From JBHIBR01 sp046759145 [NCBI: Nitrospinota bacterium] (lineage in GTDB: Bacteria > UBA8248), in contig JBHIBR010000099.1 in assembly GCA_046759145.1 (NCBI GenBank), positions 1 through 6,861 on the forward strand: DNA of 6,861 nt, given 5' to 3'. Under the pieces are notes generated by a model, which worked only from the letters and a program-made list of their open reading frames with translations, was not told where the DNA came from and searched no databases. The position numbers were made by a program, and so were the translations under genes. Of the stretch, positions 5,784 through 6,861 are shown piece after piece (the first letter of the stretch is position 1; each line of letters opens with the position of its first letter).

Positions 5784-6758
5784 TCAGGCCAGGACGCGGC
5801 CGTCCTGGACGACCACCTGGTCATCCACGTACACGGTGGGCCGGGCAAAGACGATGTCCACGTGGAGGGGACTCACCACCTTTCCCCCGATGGAGCCGCT
5901 GTCGCCCACCGCCACGTGGCAGGTACCCCAGGTTTTCTTCCCCTCCCGGATGCTGGCGTAAGGGCGGCAGGCGGGGTTGGTCCCCAGGGCGAACTCGGCG
6001 AGGTTCTTGGCAGTTTCGCCATTTTCCTCCAGCACTCGCCAAAAGCGCTCCGCCCCGGGGCTTCCCGCCATGGAGACGACCTTCCCGGCGCGGACCTCGA
6101 TGCGGCCGAAGGGCTCCCGCAGCACCCCCAGGTCCTTGCGCTCGATACAGAAGGGGTCCACCAGCACCCCCTCGGCCGTGCCCTCCAGGGGGGAGACGGC
6201 CGCTTCGCCATCCGGGATGGCGGCGAAGGTGCCCTTCTCCGTGGCCAGTCCGAACAGGGGAAAGCAGGTGCGCCCTTCGACCGAAAGCCGGAAATCGCTC
6301 CCCTTCGGAGTAGTGAAGCGCACGCTGCGGGCCCTGGTGATCAGGTCCGCGAGGCGCTCGCTCAACCGGCGGACCTCGGCGTAGTCCGCCATGGCCCCGC
6401 CCTCCGTCATCATGTCCTCTTGGAAGCCCCACATCTCGAGTATGCGGGCCCCGTCCTTCATGGCGGCGCGGGCGGTGTCGGTGTGGATGGTGGCGAAGCT
6501 GGTCTGGAGGATCACCACATCCGAAGCCGCCATGGCGGCCCCCACGTGGCGCGGGGGGTCGATCCCGCCCATCTTGTGGGGGGGCATGTGCATGATGGAG
6601 AGAACCGCCCCCGCGCCCGCAATGGCGTGGGCCAGGGCCTCGGTGATGGTGGGGGGCCGGTCGGAGTCAGTGACGAGGAGTACGTGCTCCCCAGGCTGGA
6701 TGACCACCACCTGCTCCACTAGCCGGCGGGCGGTCGCGGCCATGTTGTATTTCACCAC
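5784..6758 (-). CDS. M29-type aminopeptidase-like metalloprotein (NicX superfamily)
   Basis: The 324-residue cytosolic protein has no signal peptide or membrane segment. Its C-terminal half carries the signature of the superfamily shared by M29 aminopeptidases and 2,5-dihydroxypyridine dioxygenase (NicX). It has IPDGEAAVSP with Glu186, NLAEFALGTNP with Glu255 (252-262), GTCHVAVGD with His281 (278-286), GGKVVSPLHVDI with His299 and Asp301 (291-302), and a VDDQVVVQDG tail. These Glu, His and Asp residues are the likely metal ligands. The Tyr that M29 aminopeptidases carry a few residues after the first His is not apparent, and the protein is shorter than the roughly 400-residue true M29 enzymes. 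The substrate is therefore open: peptidase, ring-cleaving dioxygenase or another metal hydrolase. The start is GTG with GGAGGG 6 bases upstream; GTG at 6755 and ATG at 6743 are alternatives. The repeat region separates it from folD. Confidence 0.85.
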   Translation of the reverse strand: MVKYNMAATARRLVEQVVVIQPGEHVLLVTDSDRPPTITEALAHAIAGAGAVLSIMHMPPHKMGGIDPPRHVGAAMAASDVVILQTSFATIHTDTARAAMKDGARILEMWGFQEDMMTEGGAMADYAEVRRLSERLADLITRARSVRFTTPKGSDFRLSVEGRTCFPLFGLATEKGTFAAIPDGEAAVSPLEGTAEGVLVDPFCIERKDLGVLREPFGRIEVRAGKVVSMAGSPGAERFWRVLEENGETAKNLAEFALGTNPACRPYASIREGKKTWGTCHVAVGDSGSIGGKVVSPLHVDIVFARPTVYVDDQVVVQDGRVLA

Positions 6759-6764
6759 TTCAGG

Positions 6765-6770
6765 CCCTCC
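6765..6770 (-). promoter_or_regulatory. Ribosome binding site supporting the GTG start of the M29-like gene
   Basis: GGAGGG on the minus strand ends 6 bases before the GTG at 6758 and 9 bases before a second GTG. It is 21 bases from the first in-frame ATG, which is too far for it to serve. This favours one of the GTG codons as the start. Confidence 0.6.
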
Positions 6771-6839
6771 GCCCGGGGGCAGGCAGCCTCGCCCTACCCC
6801 ATTGTGCTAGGATGAACTCGCGCCCTCCAACGCGCGCGC

Positions 6840-6845
6840 ATTATA
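6840..6845 (-). promoter_or_regulatory. -10 box (TATAAT) upstream of the M29-like gene
   Basis: A perfect TATAAT on the minus strand stands out in otherwise GC-rich sequence. Transcription would start near 6833 and leave a leader of about 75 bases before the GTG. With a normal 17-base spacer the -35 box would fall just beyond the right edge, so it cannot be checked here. Confidence 0.45.
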
Positions 6846-6861
6846 CGGACCGCCGGGAGGA

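Noticed and set aside
5480-6722. Plus-strand open frames opposite the M29-like gene, the repeat region and the folD start
   Set aside because: The products are Pro/Arg/Gly-rich without motifs and run opposite a recognised gene; they are compositional shadows.
6785-6825. Plus-strand TGCTAGGAT (extended -10-like) and an ATG opening a frame to the right edge
   Set aside because: It has no convincing -35, no ribosome binding site before the ATG, and only about 16 codons before the edge. The opposing TATAAT fits the real gene better.

Overview
The window is very GC-rich bacterial chromosomal DNA with strong third-position GC bias and short intergenic gaps. All six supported genes lie on the minus strand, so biological order runs from the high coordinates to the low. 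The content and the order folD-xseA-xseB-ispA-dxs are typical housekeeping clustering of Gram-negative, deep-branching lineages of the deltaproteobacterial, NC10/Rokubacteria or Tectomicrobia sort. That placement is an inference from composition and gene order only. I see no phage, transposon, CRISPR or rRNA/tRNA signal.

Layout in the direction of transcription. A perfect TATAAT box at the right edge (its -35 would lie outside) precedes a GTG-started metallopeptidase-like protein of the M29/NicX superfamily (5784-6758). Next comes a gap of about 210 bases that holds two diverged copies of a two-hairpin repeat, a possible terminator and a possible extended -10. folD follows (4676-5572), then xseA (3306-4679), joined to folD by an ATGA overlap. 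xseB (3027-3296) lies 9 bases further on. ispA (2071-2961) follows 65 bases later with a TTG start behind a purine-rich tract. dxs (62-2011) comes 59 bases later, behind a hairpin. The last 61 bases hold at most the start of another gene.

Functionally, DXS makes deoxyxylulose 5-phosphate, the entry to the MEP pathway, and IspA extends C5 units to C15 prenyl diphosphate for quinones, undecaprenyl carrier and similar products. XseA and XseB are the two subunits of exonuclease VII. FolD interconverts one-carbon forms of tetrahydrofolate. The M29-like protein has no evident link to these pathways and is separated from them by the repeat region.

The best candidates for a second look are the paired repeat, inside which an upstream folD start codon falls; a FolD whose dinucleotide-binding loops lack the usual NADP-phosphate-binding residues; and a DXS with changed residues in two normally conserved active-site motifs. 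I did not find a wholly new multi-gene system here.
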